From contig QRFJ01003324.1 in the NCBI GenBank assembly GCA_006176705.1, positions 1 to 64,000 on the forward strand: a DNA stretch of 64,000 bases. The letters run 5' to 3'. A model generated the notes under the pieces. It was not told where the DNA came from, did not search any database, and worked only from the letters and a program-made list of their open reading frames with translations. This document shows positions 10,359 through 23,700 of this stretch, in pieces. Within the stretch, counting starts at the first letter, position 1, and each line of letters begins with the position of its first letter. The position numbers were made by a program, and so were the translations under genes. This DNA comes from Cocos nucifera (lineage: Eukaryota; Streptophyta; Magnoliopsida; Arecales; Arecaceae).

Positions 10359-11636
10359 ATTGGCAATCCAAAATCATTAGAATTTATCAATCCAATATTT
10401 GACATAGGATAGTAAGTTGCACTGTGTCTGGCTGAGGATGTAAACTTAGCGCTTGTTGGGAGGCAACCCAATATTTAGTTTTTATCTAATTTATCTTTTT
10501 AATTTTTTTTTTAGGATAATTTGAATAAGTTGGAGGGAGAGCCCAAATTTTTAAATGCATGTGCTGGACCAAAAATATAGTCAGGTGTATTCTTTCATGT
10601 TCTTTATTACACCCTTTATTTTTCTTCTCCATTGAGGACAATGTCGATTAAGTTAGGAGGAGAAAAATAAAAGTTTTAAAATTTTAAGTCTTCGGAAAAG
10701 CTAGTATTTAGTATTTAGACATCTGATTATGCTTAAGAATCGAATTAAACTAAGCATTTTTAAAAGAAAATTGATGCATAGATCAGAGAATTTGTGAGAT
10801 ATTGAGGAATCAAGTATTAAAAATATTCAATAAAGAGTTAAGACTAGAACATAAAAAGTTTTTTCTTGATCATTTCTAATTTTTTCTACTAGCATCAAAG
10901 AAAAGTCTACTTTTTATAGGCTTATTTAGGGTAACTATACATTTCTTCATATAAAAAATTAAATAAAATAGTTTTCATATAGAAAATTAAATAAAATAAT
11001 TTTTAAGTACTTCTCACTAAGTAATTGAGCCTCTTTGTCTAAGCAAGCATTGAATTTTGCATCAAAAGGTGGGAAGGGCAAAGAAGCTCATTGTAAAGCT
11101 AGTATTAACTCATAGCCTATTTGATTCGAGCTAGTAAGCTCAAGGGGTATTCTATACCTAGTGCCCTAAAGCCAACTAGTTTGAGTGTCATTGGCCTAAG
11201 ACTCGCTACATGGATCAAATAGAAAGCTTAATGGATTAAGACACTCAATAGTGGTATAATATTAAAAAAATATTGGTTTTCCACTGAGTAACCTGATCTC
11301 GTTGCCTAAGTAAGCAATAATATTCACATCAAAAAGTGGACAATATAAAAATAAAAATCAATAAATGAAGGATGGAAGTAGTAATACACTTGTCTATATA
11401 AAAGTTTAGACAAATCAATGATAAAGGTGGGATAATTTAGAAAAAATTTAGAAAAATTTTATATTTTTTACTTAATTTTTTTAATGATAAATATTAATGG
11501 CCCAATGATATATCTCATTTAAGCTCTACTGAATATCAATGGCCATTTTGAAAACTGCTTAGGTAAAATTCAAAACTCTAAAGTTAAAAGGTATTTAAAA
11601 CTAAATTCTTTCTTTACTCGAGGATGAGCAAAGCTT
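10359..11636 (+). other. Gyp-1 3' noncoding region
   Basis: No ORF with homology. It holds a hairpin-forming TTGGGAGGCAACCCAA (10459-10474), a second hairpin CATTGAGGACAATG (10631-10644) followed by a purine-rich tract, and a pair of diverged repeats about 265 bases apart (near 11010-11090 and 11279-11345). These fit the long 3' noncoding region seen in Athila/Tat-type elements. Confidence 0.6.
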
Positions 11637-11649
11637 AAGTGGGGGGATG
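11637..11649 (+). promoter_or_regulatory. Gyp-1 polypurine tract
   Basis: AAGTGGGGGGATG directly precedes the 3' LTR start TGATAAG. A weaker purine tract lies about 1 kb upstream (10655-10674). Confidence 0.8.
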
Positions 11650-13230
11650 TGATAAGTACCATAAATTTATCAATAAAAGTATTAATTTATCAATCAATTT
11701 ATATTAATTAATGATCAATTTATATTTTTTTTAAGAAATTAATATTTTTATTAATTAAAAAAATAATTAAAAATTAATAAAAATTTCAAAATAAAATTTT
11801 GTTATTAATAGAAAGAGCTTATTTTTTTAATCATAATGAAATAAGTTTTGAGTAAAACAAAGCTAAAATGGAGAAGATATGAATTTTTAAAAAAATAAAA
11901 GAAAAAAAATTAAAAAAAAAGAAAATGGCTCAGTCGGCTCTGCAAGCCAAGCCACCAAGCCAAGCTAAGCCGTCAAAGCTGACTCAGCCATAGAAGCCAT
12001 CAGCCGGCCAATGATCCAGGCATGAACCACCAGCTCAGCAGAAATTGATGAATCACAGCGCGATATGTGGCGGACCTAGACCCTAAAACGGTCCACAAAA
12101 ATCCATCGTGGCTCACATGGTATTTTTGACTTTTCACTTGGCAATAGTAGGTGCTGATTGGTTGCAATGTATGGTGTGGCCGATCCATGCGCTCCATAGG
12201 AACAGTAATTGCGTGATCGGATGGCTGCAGTTGATTGTAGTCAAGATCGAATGGTGGTGGTTATTTTTGGGTTTAATTCAAATTCTATCAGCGATCTGAC
12301 ATGATCCAGTGATACAAAAATCAATCGATGAAGATCCAACAATCCAGAAAGCTCCTAACTTTATTAAAACATCAGTACTCAATCCGACGGCCAAATTTCC
12401 TCCACGACGTACGATCGGATGGCCAGAATTTAATCCGACCTGATTTGGACTGATGCACATCCAATTTTGATAATTTTTGGACCGTTGGATTTCTATCAAT
12501 GGCTAGATTTCATCTAGAGCAATAGAATTCATCCAAAACTCTTTTTAATTCATTTTTCACTCAAATTTCTCTATATTTTGATGATCAAAAAGCTCCTTAG
12601 TCCCACATTGCCCAAAAGAAAACTCTCCAGCCCTCCTAGCTCTATAAAAAGGATGCCAAGCCTTCAGAAATCAATATCTTAGATTAAGGTACAGCTTTGG
12701 TACAAGGTGAAGCCAGGCTATGGGTCAATGGCTGCTTCAAAGTAATAGGTGCCGAGAAGAGAGCTAGGCTTCTACACCATCTTTCCATCAATGCCGATCC
12801 AAGATCAGAGATCATCCTTTTTTATTTTTTTTATTTTATGTATTTAAATTATGAACTTTTTAATGCAATATTTAGTTTTATGCTCTTTAATTTCATGCTC
12901 TTTATTTTTATTATAATTTAATTTTTATATTTTAATTATTGCTTTTTATTTTATTGCAAGTAGATGCTAAGATCTAACTAGTAGATCTTAGTATCATGTT
13001 TAAATTCCTGCACCTTTTAATTTTTTTTTTTTTATTTTCCAACTTTACTTTTGATCTCAAAACTCTTCTCTTTTTTTTCTTTTATAAAATCAAAGATTTC
13101 AAATCTAAAAACACTACCTTCCCTATGGATTCGACCTGACTCACTACTATCTATGAATTTTTAATTATTTTAAGAAGTCAGATTAAACTGATAAACACGG
13201 TGCCTTAATGACAACATCGCATTCCTATCA
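11650..13230 (+). repeat. Gyp-1 3' LTR (1.58 kb)
   Basis: Direct copy of 4158-5730, ending CCTATCA at 13230. The next bases, acatctatcttgaat, return to the Ang-2 pol sequence that broke off at 4157. TATA box at 12642-12652. Confidence 0.88.
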
Positions 13231-15430
13231 ACATCTATCTTGAATATACTATTTTTTAAGAAAGATGGCATGCCAACTCATAATCATATTGTGGTCTTCT
13301 AGAATGTAGAAATAATATCCTAATGACTCTTTAGGATATCCTATAAATCGAGCTCTAAAGGACCTAAAGTCTAACTTCTTCGCTTATTATCTTTTGACAT
13401 GAGTCGGACAACCCCAAATTCTAAAATGACTCAGATTTGGTTTCTTACCATGCCATATCTCATACAGTGTGGTAGGAACAATTTTAGAGAGAACCTTATT
13501 CAGTAAATATGTTGCAATTAATAGACTATATCTCCAAAGAAAAATCAAGAAGGTTTGTGAAGCTCATTATGGATCGGACCATATCTAATAGGATTTGATT
13601 CCTCCATTCTGAAACCCCACTGAGTTGAGATATTTTAGGTGGAGTCCATTGAGAGACTATGCCATTTTGCTTAAGATAGTCCAAGATTTTCGGCTAAGTT
13701 ATTCACCTCCTCGATCTAATCGAAGAATCTTAATGGATTTTTCAGTTTGCTTTTCTACTTAATATCTAAATTCCTTGAACTTTTTAAAAGCTTCAAACTT
13801 GTGTCTCATAAGATACACATACCAATACTGAGATAAATCATCGCTAAAGATTATGAAGTAGACATAGTTGCCTTTAGCCAGCACATCAAATGGGCCGCAC
13901 ACATCAGTATGTACTAGGGCAAGTAGATTCGTGGCCCTTTCCCCATATCCCATAAAAGGGAGCTTAGTCATTTTGCCATGAAGACATGATTCATAAATTG
14001 GATATGACTTGAAAGTCAAAGGACTCAATAGCCCAATTTTTTTCAATTTGTTAATCCTATCTTCTACTATATGACCTAGTCTTAGGTGCCATAGATACCT
14101 ATCATTCGGACTATTCTTGAGTCATTTTACAGCATTCATATTTTGCTCAATATTAAAAATAGATACATCAATATGTAACTGGTAGAGATCATTAATGAGG
14201 AAATCATTTGCAATTTTATTTTTTTCATAAAGAATGTTATAATGATCCTTAAGAAAATTAATTACATAGCCTTCTTGTGCTAAACATGAAACATAAATCA
14301 AATTCCTGCTTACAGCAGGCACATAATAACAATCCCTAAGTATTAAATCTAAGCTAGATGGTAGTCGAAGAGAATAGGTTTCTACGGTCAAAGCAGTAAC
14401 CCTTGCTCTATTTTCAATGCATAGGATCATCTCACCATCCTTTAGTCTCCTACCATCCATAAGACCTTGCATAGAAGTGCACAAATGAGCACTAGAACCA
14501 GAGTCAATCATCTAATTGGATGCAGAAAAAATTGTAAGGTTAGATTCAATAACGAGCATACCTCTAGAAGGACCTATCTCCTTCTTATTCTTCAAGTTGG
14601 TAAGGTATATAGGGCAGTTCCACTTCCAACAGTCGTCAGTATTATAATGGAAATACTTTTCTTTGTTAGCAGTCTTTTTCTTCAGCTCTACCTTCTTTTT
14701 CTTTCCATCTTCCACCTATCTTTTCATAGGCTTCTTCTTCTTTTCAAAAGACTTTCTCTTAGAAGAAGTCCATTCCATAGCAAGTATTGAGACTTTAGAA
14801 TCTTTTAATAGAAAGCTCAACAGTAATCAGCATGTTCATAAGCTAGGCTAGAGTACTCTGAAGTTTATGCATATGGTAGTTCATGATGAACTATCCATAC
14901 ACATCAGTCAAGGATTGTAGAATTATATCATTCTGCAGATCTTGATCTAACTTCACTCCGAGCTTCTTAAGCTCTTCAAAGTCCTTGATCATCATCAGGC
15001 AATAATCTTGGACTGACTGCCCATCATGCATTTTAGCCTTAAACAGTCGTTTGGTGACCTGATATTTAGCTACACGACTCAATTCACCAAACAACTCTTA
15101 TAGGTGAGTCAACATTTGGTGGGCAGTCTTGATATCTTCATGTTGGCACTGAAGCTCGTCAGACATTGAGCCCAACATGTAGTATTTAACCTTATTTTCT
15201 TCAACTGTCTATTTATCAAGAGACGCTCTCTGTTCAGCGGACGGATGGGCTAGTAAGGTGGGGAGATCCTGATCCAATGCAAGAGTAAACTTCTCAAAAT
15301 CTAAAATGATTTTGAAGTTCTGAAGCCAATCCTTGTAATTAGGTTCGATCAGTCTATGGGTGTCCAGGATATGGGCTAGTGGGTTGGATATAGATATTTT
15401 TTTTTTCTATAGAGAGTCAAAGTTTCTAGT
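13231..15430 (-). pseudogene. Ang-2 Gag, protease and integrase part
   Basis: Reading right to left: Gag (from about 15420; GQSVQDYCLMMIKDFEEL near 15020), a zinc knuckle, protease (VLDSGSSAHLC type; here MIDSGSSAHLCTSMQG from 14511), the GAG-pre-integrase region, and integrase (LLALVHTDVCGPFDV near 13900, DDLSQYWYVYLMRHK). Protease keeps its catalytic DSG and integrase keeps the first Asp (HTD). The knuckle at 14613-14656 reads Y-F-H-Y..C..C and so has lost three of its four metal ligands. Frames change at least five times and stops are frequent. The order gag-PR-IN, with RT and RNase H beyond Gyp-1, is the Copia order. The gene cannot make a product. Confidence 0.85.
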
Positions 15431-17190
15431 TAGATTTTAAAATTAAGACTTGAACAATTTATTTAAGAATTTAATTTTTAAATAAATTAGCTCTCACTAT
15501 TTTCTTGGATTCCTACACTCCATCTATAGAGATGCAAAAATCTTTACGATTAATAATTTCTAGTAGGTGGTGCAGTCCCACCAACTGACTCATCACCTCA
15601 CCTAACAGTTATTGGTGATGGATTAGCCAATAAGTGAACAACTCTTGTCCAATGATTCTCTAATCATGGTGCACCCAAGCTTGGCTTCTAATTCATGAAT
15701 CTCATCATGTCCGAAATATTGATCCACTCTTTAGTTAAGTCAGACCCACCATTTGCATAGATTGAATTTCTAATTGGGTCTCTTACCGTATGCAGAATAT
15801 TGAGCCCAATCCATCTTCCAACCCATAGCATCCAATGCCTAATAGACATGATTGTGTCTTTCTGGTGGAACTGAACCACTATGACCAATCGAGAATAATC
15901 AACCCCGAGAAGGGCCCACACATCTGCAATGGTGGAAGACCTTAGACTTAATCTTTTCTTAGGAAGATTTGATTTAGATCTCTTTAAACTTGACTTGACA
16001 TAGCCATAACCATTATGACTAACCTAGTGACATGGATTAGCTCGGATTATTAGCCACCTCAGATCAGAACTGAGCCGACAAATATGGCTAGGTAAGTGAG
16101 ATCGGTGGAAGGGATATGCCATTAACTCGATAAGAATGCTTTCGAGTCGAGTAGCTTCCAATTAAAAATTAGTCAATCATATCTGCCAAACTTACCTTAG
16201 ATATCAAATTATTGAGCTAGAACCAATCAGATTAGCCGATAATCTAGACTCTAACCATTGAGTCTAATTAGATCTTAACTTGATCTATCACTCATGTGAC
16301 TCGATCTTGACCCAGACTTAATCCTATTAGGGTGGTCAATTTAAGCACTTTTGATCCCATCTAACTAACTCTTGATTTGGTTTGATCAACCGCTAGACCG
16401 AATTGAGCTACCTAAGTCCGAACCAAATTTTATGAATATGTCTTAGATCTAAAAATTCTAAATTTTAGATCTAATATATTTCATAATCTTAATTCTTAAT
16501 TAAATATAGGATTCATAAACAAAATATGTAAATAAAATCCTAGGATTTTAGGATCCAGGGTTTTGTAGAAAATAAGTTTTTTTTTATTTCTGATTAAGGA
16601 TGAATGCACAACATCCCTACACATCATAAGGTCACCCCATCGAATGGAAGGAGAGGGCCTTTAAATCCTACTTCATTCTTATGATCGGATGGCCAAGGGG
16701 AATGCCTTAATCAGAAACATGATAAATCTACAAAATTGGTTAGATCTACATATATATCACATATACAAAAATGATCTAACATGAAAACATGTTTTGCATA
16801 CATCTCATGTATCATATCATGCATATTTTTAGATCTAAATTATCTCATAAATATCTAAAAAATAAAATTTAAATTTAATCATATCAAATTAAATTTATTC
16901 AAGATAACTTTGTAGAACTATTCTACAACTAATCTAAACATGCATCTATCATATCTCATATGAACAAAATTAAATAAATTTATTTTCTATTTTTTAGATC
17001 TAATTGTAATATTTATAATATTAAAAAATAGAAAATAAATAGATCTAAAATTATAATTAATCAAATTAAAATTATGATCATCCTAGACTACATATAGAAC
17101 AATAGATCTAATCACATATAATGTGATATCTAAAATTATCTAATTATTAGATCAAAATTATACTAAAATTAGATCTAAATAATTATGGAA
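15431..17190 (-). other. Ang-2 leader (5' untranslated region)
   Basis: About 1.76 kb between the primer site and gag, matching the Ang-3 leader (24757-26592) along its length. It is AT-rich toward the LTR. It carries the CATAAG/CTTATG paired structure (16625-16683, weakened in this copy), the antisense GGTAAGT motif (16085-16108), and a CATCACC/GGTGATG inverted repeat near 15590-15620. No ORF has homology to a protein. Confidence 0.75.
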
Positions 17191-17208
17191 CCTGGCTTTG
17201 ATAGTAAT
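17191..17208 (-). promoter_or_regulatory. Ang-2 primer binding site
   Basis: On the minus strand this reads ATTACTATCAAAGCCAGG, a decayed form of TGGTATCAGAGCCAAGG, the initiator-methionine tRNA site of plant Copia elements. It is next to the LTR end at 17209. Confidence 0.75.
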
Positions 17209-18491
17209 TGAAGAAAAAAATTCTATTTCTTGGATTAGGTTCGCTCAGATCTTGATTTGATCAAGAGGAATATTTCAAAAAAATTTCTCTTAGATCTAAA
17301 TCAGATCTGAGATTCTTCAAATCTAATTTTATTAATATGATAAAATAAAAATAAATTTAATTTAATTTAATTTAATTATACTTTATTATGGGTAATCCTA
17401 TTATCCTATGATGATCCTGATGTTTACGTGAGCTTCTCGATGTAGCCATGCAAGCGCTTGACCTCTATCAATATCCACTTGAGCAGGATTTGGATATCAT
17501 CTCCTGCTCAATCTGTACTTCAAAAATTAGATCTGGATCAGATCTTGAAGGTTTTTAAATACCTTTTGATGATCAACTATTGTCTCTTGCAGCAGTTCTG
17601 CCTTCTTCCTTTTCTGTCGCCTTTCTCTTGCTTGGATCGCACCAAACTAGGGCCCAAAATTACTTGGGTATGGAGAGGAGAGAGAGAAGCAGAGGGTGGC
17701 ATGGAGAAGGGAGAGGGGCTATGCGGCATGAGTAAAGTGCAGAAAATCTAAATCCTAGGTGCAGATAGGGTTTATATAGATCCTACTACGCCATGCAGTG
17801 CCACATCATCTCGATCAATCATGGCTCTTTGTGCAATCAGATCTAAATCTAATTGATGGGATGACATCATCTGATCCAATCAGATTATAGTTCCTTACAA
17901 ACCTCCTTAGGTAGCATCAAGACTGGTCAAAGAAGAGTCTTTGGCGCCACCTAAGTAGAGCGCATGAAACAACCTGAAGTCCCATCTGTATGGGACTCCA
18001 GGCATCATCTTCTTTGGGTGCACGCCTCCCTAGGTATGCACTCCCTCTCTTTCTTCTTTTTAGTAGGGGGATGAAGCTCCATCTTCTCTCCTATGTGTGC
18101 ATGACACATGGGTAGATGTCTAAGTGTCAAAGGTCAACATTTGACCAAAGCCAAAAGACAAGATTTAGTAGGTGATGGAAAATGGTAGGTGTTATCTCAA
18201 ATTTATCTCATAAATTAAGACAACCCTTTTTTGACTTGTACAAGCTCCAGTCAGACCATGTAAAGATTTCTGAGTGAGCCCAAACATATTTGGCTCAGTT
18301 GAGACAACTTTTAATGATTATTGAAGGAGAACATTAGGCTCAATCGTGTGCTAGCATAATTTCCTTAAAGCTAATTAAATCTTATTTAAATCAATTGAAC
18401 TGTATTAGTCCAATTGATGATATTTAGATCCAAACCCTTATTTGTGTGATTCAGTTAAGTTTAGTTCCATATGGTAATGGGATATGTCATG
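17209..18491 (-). repeat. Ang-2 5' LTR, 3' portion (U5 side)
   Basis: The left piece of the 5' LTR of Ang-2, cut by Ang-3 after GATATGTCATG. It contains the LTR's TATA region (CTATATAAAC on the minus strand, around 17769-17778) and the sequence matching 1297-2468 of Ang-1. The rest of the LTR resumes at 28911. Confidence 0.85.
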
Positions 18492-20769
18492 TGAAGGAAA
18501 ATCCTGATTACCCAGACCAGGTTCGTTCAGATCTGATCAGATCAAGAGATATATTTCAAAATTTTTTCTCTTTGACCTAGATCAGATCTGAGATATTTTA
18601 GATCTGATTCTTATTATTGTAATAATTAAAATAAAATTAGATAAATTAAATTAAATTTAATTTATCTTGAAGTGGGTAATCCTATTATCCGATGATAATC
18701 TTGTGAGCAGCGGAAGGTTCTGGATCTAGCCACGCAAGTGCTTATTCTCTACCAGTATCCACTCAAGCTAGATCTGAAGATCCTCTTCTTTTCTATCACA
18801 TCTCCAAAAATTAGATCTGGATCTGATCTGAAGGATCTTCAAAACTTCTTTTGAAGATCAGTAGTTGTCCTTTGCAGCAGCGCAGCCTTCTAGCTTTCAG
18901 TTGCCTTTCTCTCATCTGGATTGCACCAACCAAGGTCCAAAATACTTTTGGACATGGAGAGGAGAGGGAGAAGGTGGGTTTGGCATGGAGGAAGAGGGGA
19001 GAGGTAGCCTTGGGGCATGGGATTTTAATTTTCCAATCTTAATTTGAGTTGGGCGCAGGGTCTTATTTATAGACTATCTGTGATCCAACTCCTCTTCTTC
19101 CCAACCAATCACAACTCTTTGTGAAATCAGATCTAAATCTGATTGGTGGGAATAGAGTCCCCTGGATTCCTCCTTAGAGGGTGCCTAAGACCAGTCAAAG
19201 TTGGTTCTTAGGAGAACTCTAATTGGAATCCAAAAAGGAGATGGAGTCCCTGTCCAACAGGGACTCCTAGGCGCCTCCAACTTGGGCACACGCCAAGGGT
19301 GGCGTGCGCCCTCCTCCTTGCCAGGTTCTGGCAGGGGGACAGGCCCCCACCAGCTCTCCAATAGGTGCATGACATGTGGACAAAAGTCAAAGTGTCAATG
19401 GTCAACATTTGACCAGTCAAAGGTAGACTTTTGACCAAAGTCAAAGAACAAGAAATGGCAGGTGACCAAAAATGGCAGGTAATGTCTTACAAAATAAGAC
19501 AACCTTTTCTGACTTGGACAACCTCCAGTCAGACCATATGAAGGCCTCTGATTGAGCACAAACTCCTTTGGCTCAGTCAGGACAACTTATTTATGATAGT
19601 AAAAGAAGAACGTTAGGTTCAATCGAGTGCTAGCACGATTTTCCTTGAACCTAATTGAATCTCATTCAGATCAATTGAACTGGATCAGTTCAATTGATGA
19701 TCACCAGATTCAAACCCTTGTTTGTGTGACCCAGTTAGGTTCAGTTCTGTATGGTAATGGGATATGTCATGATCTCTATCATCGACATCATCGAAACTCC
19801 TTTCGATGGATCAGAACTCTTCTGATTCGAACAGCTAGAATGATCGATCATCTAAATCATTCTAATTGCTCCCAAAATCCACCAGTGACACCTAGCAGTA
19901 TATGGTGGCAACCCATCAGAGCTGAATGCGAACCTCTTGGTGCAGCTACCTGTGTGATTAAGTTCTTCTATCTTGAGCCCCGATCAGATTAGGGTTAAGG
20001 TGAACTCGTCAAACCCTAGTCTCTGTCATATGATGTAATCATTCGATTCAAGTCCAATGTGAAAATCTAAATAGAAACTCTTTCTATTATTTCACTCTGC
20101 CATGGCCATGGGCTTCTGGACTTGATTCTCATGATCATCATAGGGCTGCTCCTCTACCACCGAGGTAGATAGATTCCATCTTGATGCAATCCAGTTCCTA
20201 CAATGAACATGCTATAGCCAACATACACCTCAGGGTTCCATATGGCTAGGAGACCGAGTAATGGTGTAGTCAAACTATAACACCCTCAAGGTGAACTGCC
20301 GATGCACCTCAGGTCAAAGAACCAGACACACTACTGCAGCATCGAGTCAGTCATTGACGAGAAGGTAGACTCCCTAATGACTACTCGAGGTGGTCACGCT
20401 CAGTGCCCTCGTTCTCTAACGAGTACCTGTACTCTCGCTCCGGTGTCTCCACACCGTAGACTCAAGACTCATCTACTAAAGAGAAGCGATTGTACACCAA
20501 CCTTCCGGATCAATCACCATCCTCGTGATGATCCTATGGTCGGGAGCATTTTATGAGTTAATAATGATTATTCATGTCTTAAATTTTCAACTCTTGAAAA
20601 TATGAATTATCATTACCATTAACTCAAAGGATGTATCACAGACACTAAATACACATATGTGATAGAAAATAACCCATTTTATTGATTATAGTCAAAATTA
20701 TAATTTTGCCCCTAGAAGTGTATTACAAGTGTCAGCCAATTCTGGCTTCTAGGGCACATATATCTAACA
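18492..20769 (-). repeat. Ang-3 3' LTR (2.28 kb)
   Basis: On the minus strand it runs TGTTAGATATATG (20769) to CCTTCA (18492). TATA box at 19062-19072. A 13-bp inverted repeat lies at 19670-19698. It matches the Ang-1 LTR more closely in the CpG-rich block (20302-20556) than it matches its own 5' LTR. Confidence 0.93.
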
Positions 20770-20783
20770 ATCTCCCACTTGTC
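20770..20783 (-). promoter_or_regulatory. Ang-3 polypurine tract
   Basis: Minus strand GGACAAGTGGGAGAT lies between the Pol stop and the LTR start TGTTAG. It is the primer for plus-strand synthesis. Confidence 0.85.
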
Positions 20784-23700
20784 CTAAAGCCAATTGGCTA
20801 CAAGTCTAAGTCCCATCTTCTCAAGGTGGGCTTCGATCTTCTGCTGGCCCAACGGCTTTGTAAGTGGGTCTGCCACATTATCTGTGGAGTTGACTCTCTT
20901 GACCTCGACGTAACCCTTCTCGAGGTAATCGCGGATGAGGTGGTATCGCCGCTCAATGTGCTTGGATTTCTGGTGAGACCTCGGCTCCTTAGCAAGGGCT
21001 ATGGCGCCATTGTTGTCGCAGTATAGAGGAATGGCATCTGATGGCATTACTCCAATTTCTGCAGCAAACTTCTTGTACCAGAATGCTTCCTTCGCAGCCT
21101 CTGATGCAGCGATATATTCTGCTTCCATGGTGGAATCTGCTATCACAGTTTGCTTGGAACTCTTCCAGCTGACAGCACCACCATTGCACACAAACAGACT
21201 CCCAGATGTCGACTTTCGATCATCTATATCGGACATGAAATCCGAGTCTGTGTATCCCTGGACTTGGAGTTCTCCATTACCAAAGACCAACATCATATCC
21301 TTAGTTCTTCTCAAGTACTTAAGGATACATTTCACAGAAGTCCAGTGTTCTTCACCTGGATTTGACTGATATCTGCTTGTGACACTCACAGCATGGGCTA
21401 TATCAGGTCGTGTACATAGCATGGCATACATGAGGCTCCCTATTGCAGAAGCATAAGGGATCTTGCTCATGCATTCTATTTCCTCAGGTGTGCTAGGGCA
21501 CATCTTCTTGGAAAGATGAATACCATGTCTGAAGGGTATTAATCCCCTCTTAGAGTTTTCCATACTAAACCTCTTTAGTACTTTCCTCTATGTACATCTT
21601 CTGTGAAAGTCCTAGCATCCTATTCGGTCTATCCCTATAGACCTTAATTCCTAGAATAAAGGATGCTTCACCTAGGTCTTTCATGGAGAATTCCTTGGAC
21701 AACCATAATTTGACTGTTGTCAATCATGGGAATATCATTCCCAATAAGGAGGATGTCATCCACGTACAATACGAGGAAGACAACAGCGCTCCCACTGACC
21801 TTTTTGAAAACACATGGTTCCTCTTCATTTTTGATGAAACCAAACTTTTTGATCACATCATTGAAATGAGTGTTCCAGCTCCGAGATGCTTGCTTAAGTC
21901 CATATATGGACCTTTGCAGCTTGCAAACCTTGTGATCAGTATCACTGGATGTGAAACCTAGCGGCTGTTCCATATAGATATCTTCCTCAAGATATCCATT
22001 TAAGAATGCCGTTTTCACGTCCATTTGCCATATTTCATAATCGAAATAGGCTGCAATGGCAAGCAATGTGCGGATGGATTTTAGCATAGCCACTGGGGAA
22101 AAGGTATCCTGATAGTCAATGCCTTCGCGTTGACTATAACCTTTTGCCACTAGTCTAGCCTTGAATGTCTCCACATTCCCATCTGCACCAATCTTTCTCT
22201 TGAAGATCCATTTACACCCAATAGGTACTATACCTTCTGGTGGATCTACCAAGGTCCAGACTTGGTTTGAGTGCATCGAGTCAATTTCTGACTGCATTGC
22301 CTCTAGCCATTTCTCGGAGTCGATATCTGATATCGCCTCATTGTAGGTTTTGGGATCATCACCATGAGCACCATTACCTACGAGGAACATTTCCTCTACT
22401 TCCTCTGAAATAATACCTAAGTATCTTTCAGGGGGATGGAAAACTCTTTCCGATCTACGAGGTGGAGGAGGTAGTGTTCTTATTGGCTCAACCTGATTTG
22501 GTTCCAATTGGTCCTTAGCTCGTTGTACTTGTGAGACTTTCTCATCAAGCTTAATCTGCTTTCCAATGCCGCTATCTTGAATAAACTATTTTTCAAGAAA
22601 GATGGCATGTCGACTCACAATCACATTGTGGTCTTCTGGAATGTAGAAATAGTATCCTAATGACTCTTTAGGATATCCTATGAATCGAGCTCTAAAGGAC
22701 CTAAACTCTAACTTGTCCGCTTGTTGTCTTTTGACATGAGCCGGACAACCCCAAATTCTGAGATGACTCAGACTTGGTTTCTTACCATGCCATATCTCAT
22801 ACGGTGTGGTAGGAACGGTTTTAGAGGGAACCCTATTCAGTAGATAAATTGAAGTTAACAATGAATGTCCCCAAAGAAAATCAGGGAGGTCTGTGAAGCT
22901 CATCATGGATCGAACCATATCCAATAGAGTCCGATTTCTCCATTCTGAAACCCCGTTGAGTTGAGGTGTTCCTGGTGGAGTCCATTGAGAGACTATGCCA
23001 TTTTCCTTGAGATAGTCTAGGAATTCTCGGCTAAGGTATTCACCTCCTCGATCTGATCGAAGAACCTTAATGGGATTTTTCCAGTTTATTTTTCTACTTC
23101 ATGTCTGAATTCTTTGAACTTTTCAAAAGCTTCAGACTTGTGTCTCATAAGATACACATACCCATACCTAGACAGATCATCGGATAAAGGTAATGAAGTA
23201 GACAAAATTGCCTCTAGCCGGCACATCAAATGGGCCGCACACATCAGTATGTACTAGGGCAAGGAGATCTGTGGCCCTCTCCCCATGTCCAACAAAAGGG
23301 AGTTTAGTCATTTTGCCTTGAAGACAAGATTCACAAGTTGGATATGACTCGAAAGTCAATGGACTCAATAGCCCATTTTTCTCCAATTTGTTGATCCTAT
23401 CTTCTGCTATATGACCTAATCTCAGGTGCCATAGATATCTGTCATTTGGACTATCCCTAGGTCGTTTGGCATTCACGTTTTGCTCGATAGTTAGAACAGG
23501 TACATCAATATGTAGCTGATAAAGACCATTAATAAGGAAACCATTTGCAATTTTATTTCTTTCATAAAGAATGTTACAATGGTCCTTAAAGAAGGTAATC
23601 ACATAGCCTTATTGTGCTAAGCATGAAACAGAAATCAAATTCCTGCTAGCTGCAGGCACATAATAACAGTCTTTCAAAACTAAGTCTAAACCAGATGGTA

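Larger units (their letters stand above)
4158..13230 (+). mobile_element. Gyp-1: Gypsy-type LTR element carrying gag only
   Basis: Two direct LTRs of about 1.58 kb (TGATAAGTACC...CCTATCA) flank a 5.9 kb interior with a tRNA primer site, a long AT-rich leader, gag fragments and a purine tract, but no protease, reverse transcriptase, integrase or RNase H. It interrupts the Ang-2 pol exactly where Ang-3 reads on uninterrupted (22570-22580). Expected 5-bp duplications are gccac (4153-4157) and acatc (13231-13235); they do not match well, so they are decayed or my edge is off by a few bases. Confidence 0.88.

Noticed and set aside
17458..17751. 97-codon plus-strand ORF in the Ang-2 LTR
   Set aside because: It is antisense within an LTR and not kept as an ORF in the sister LTRs.
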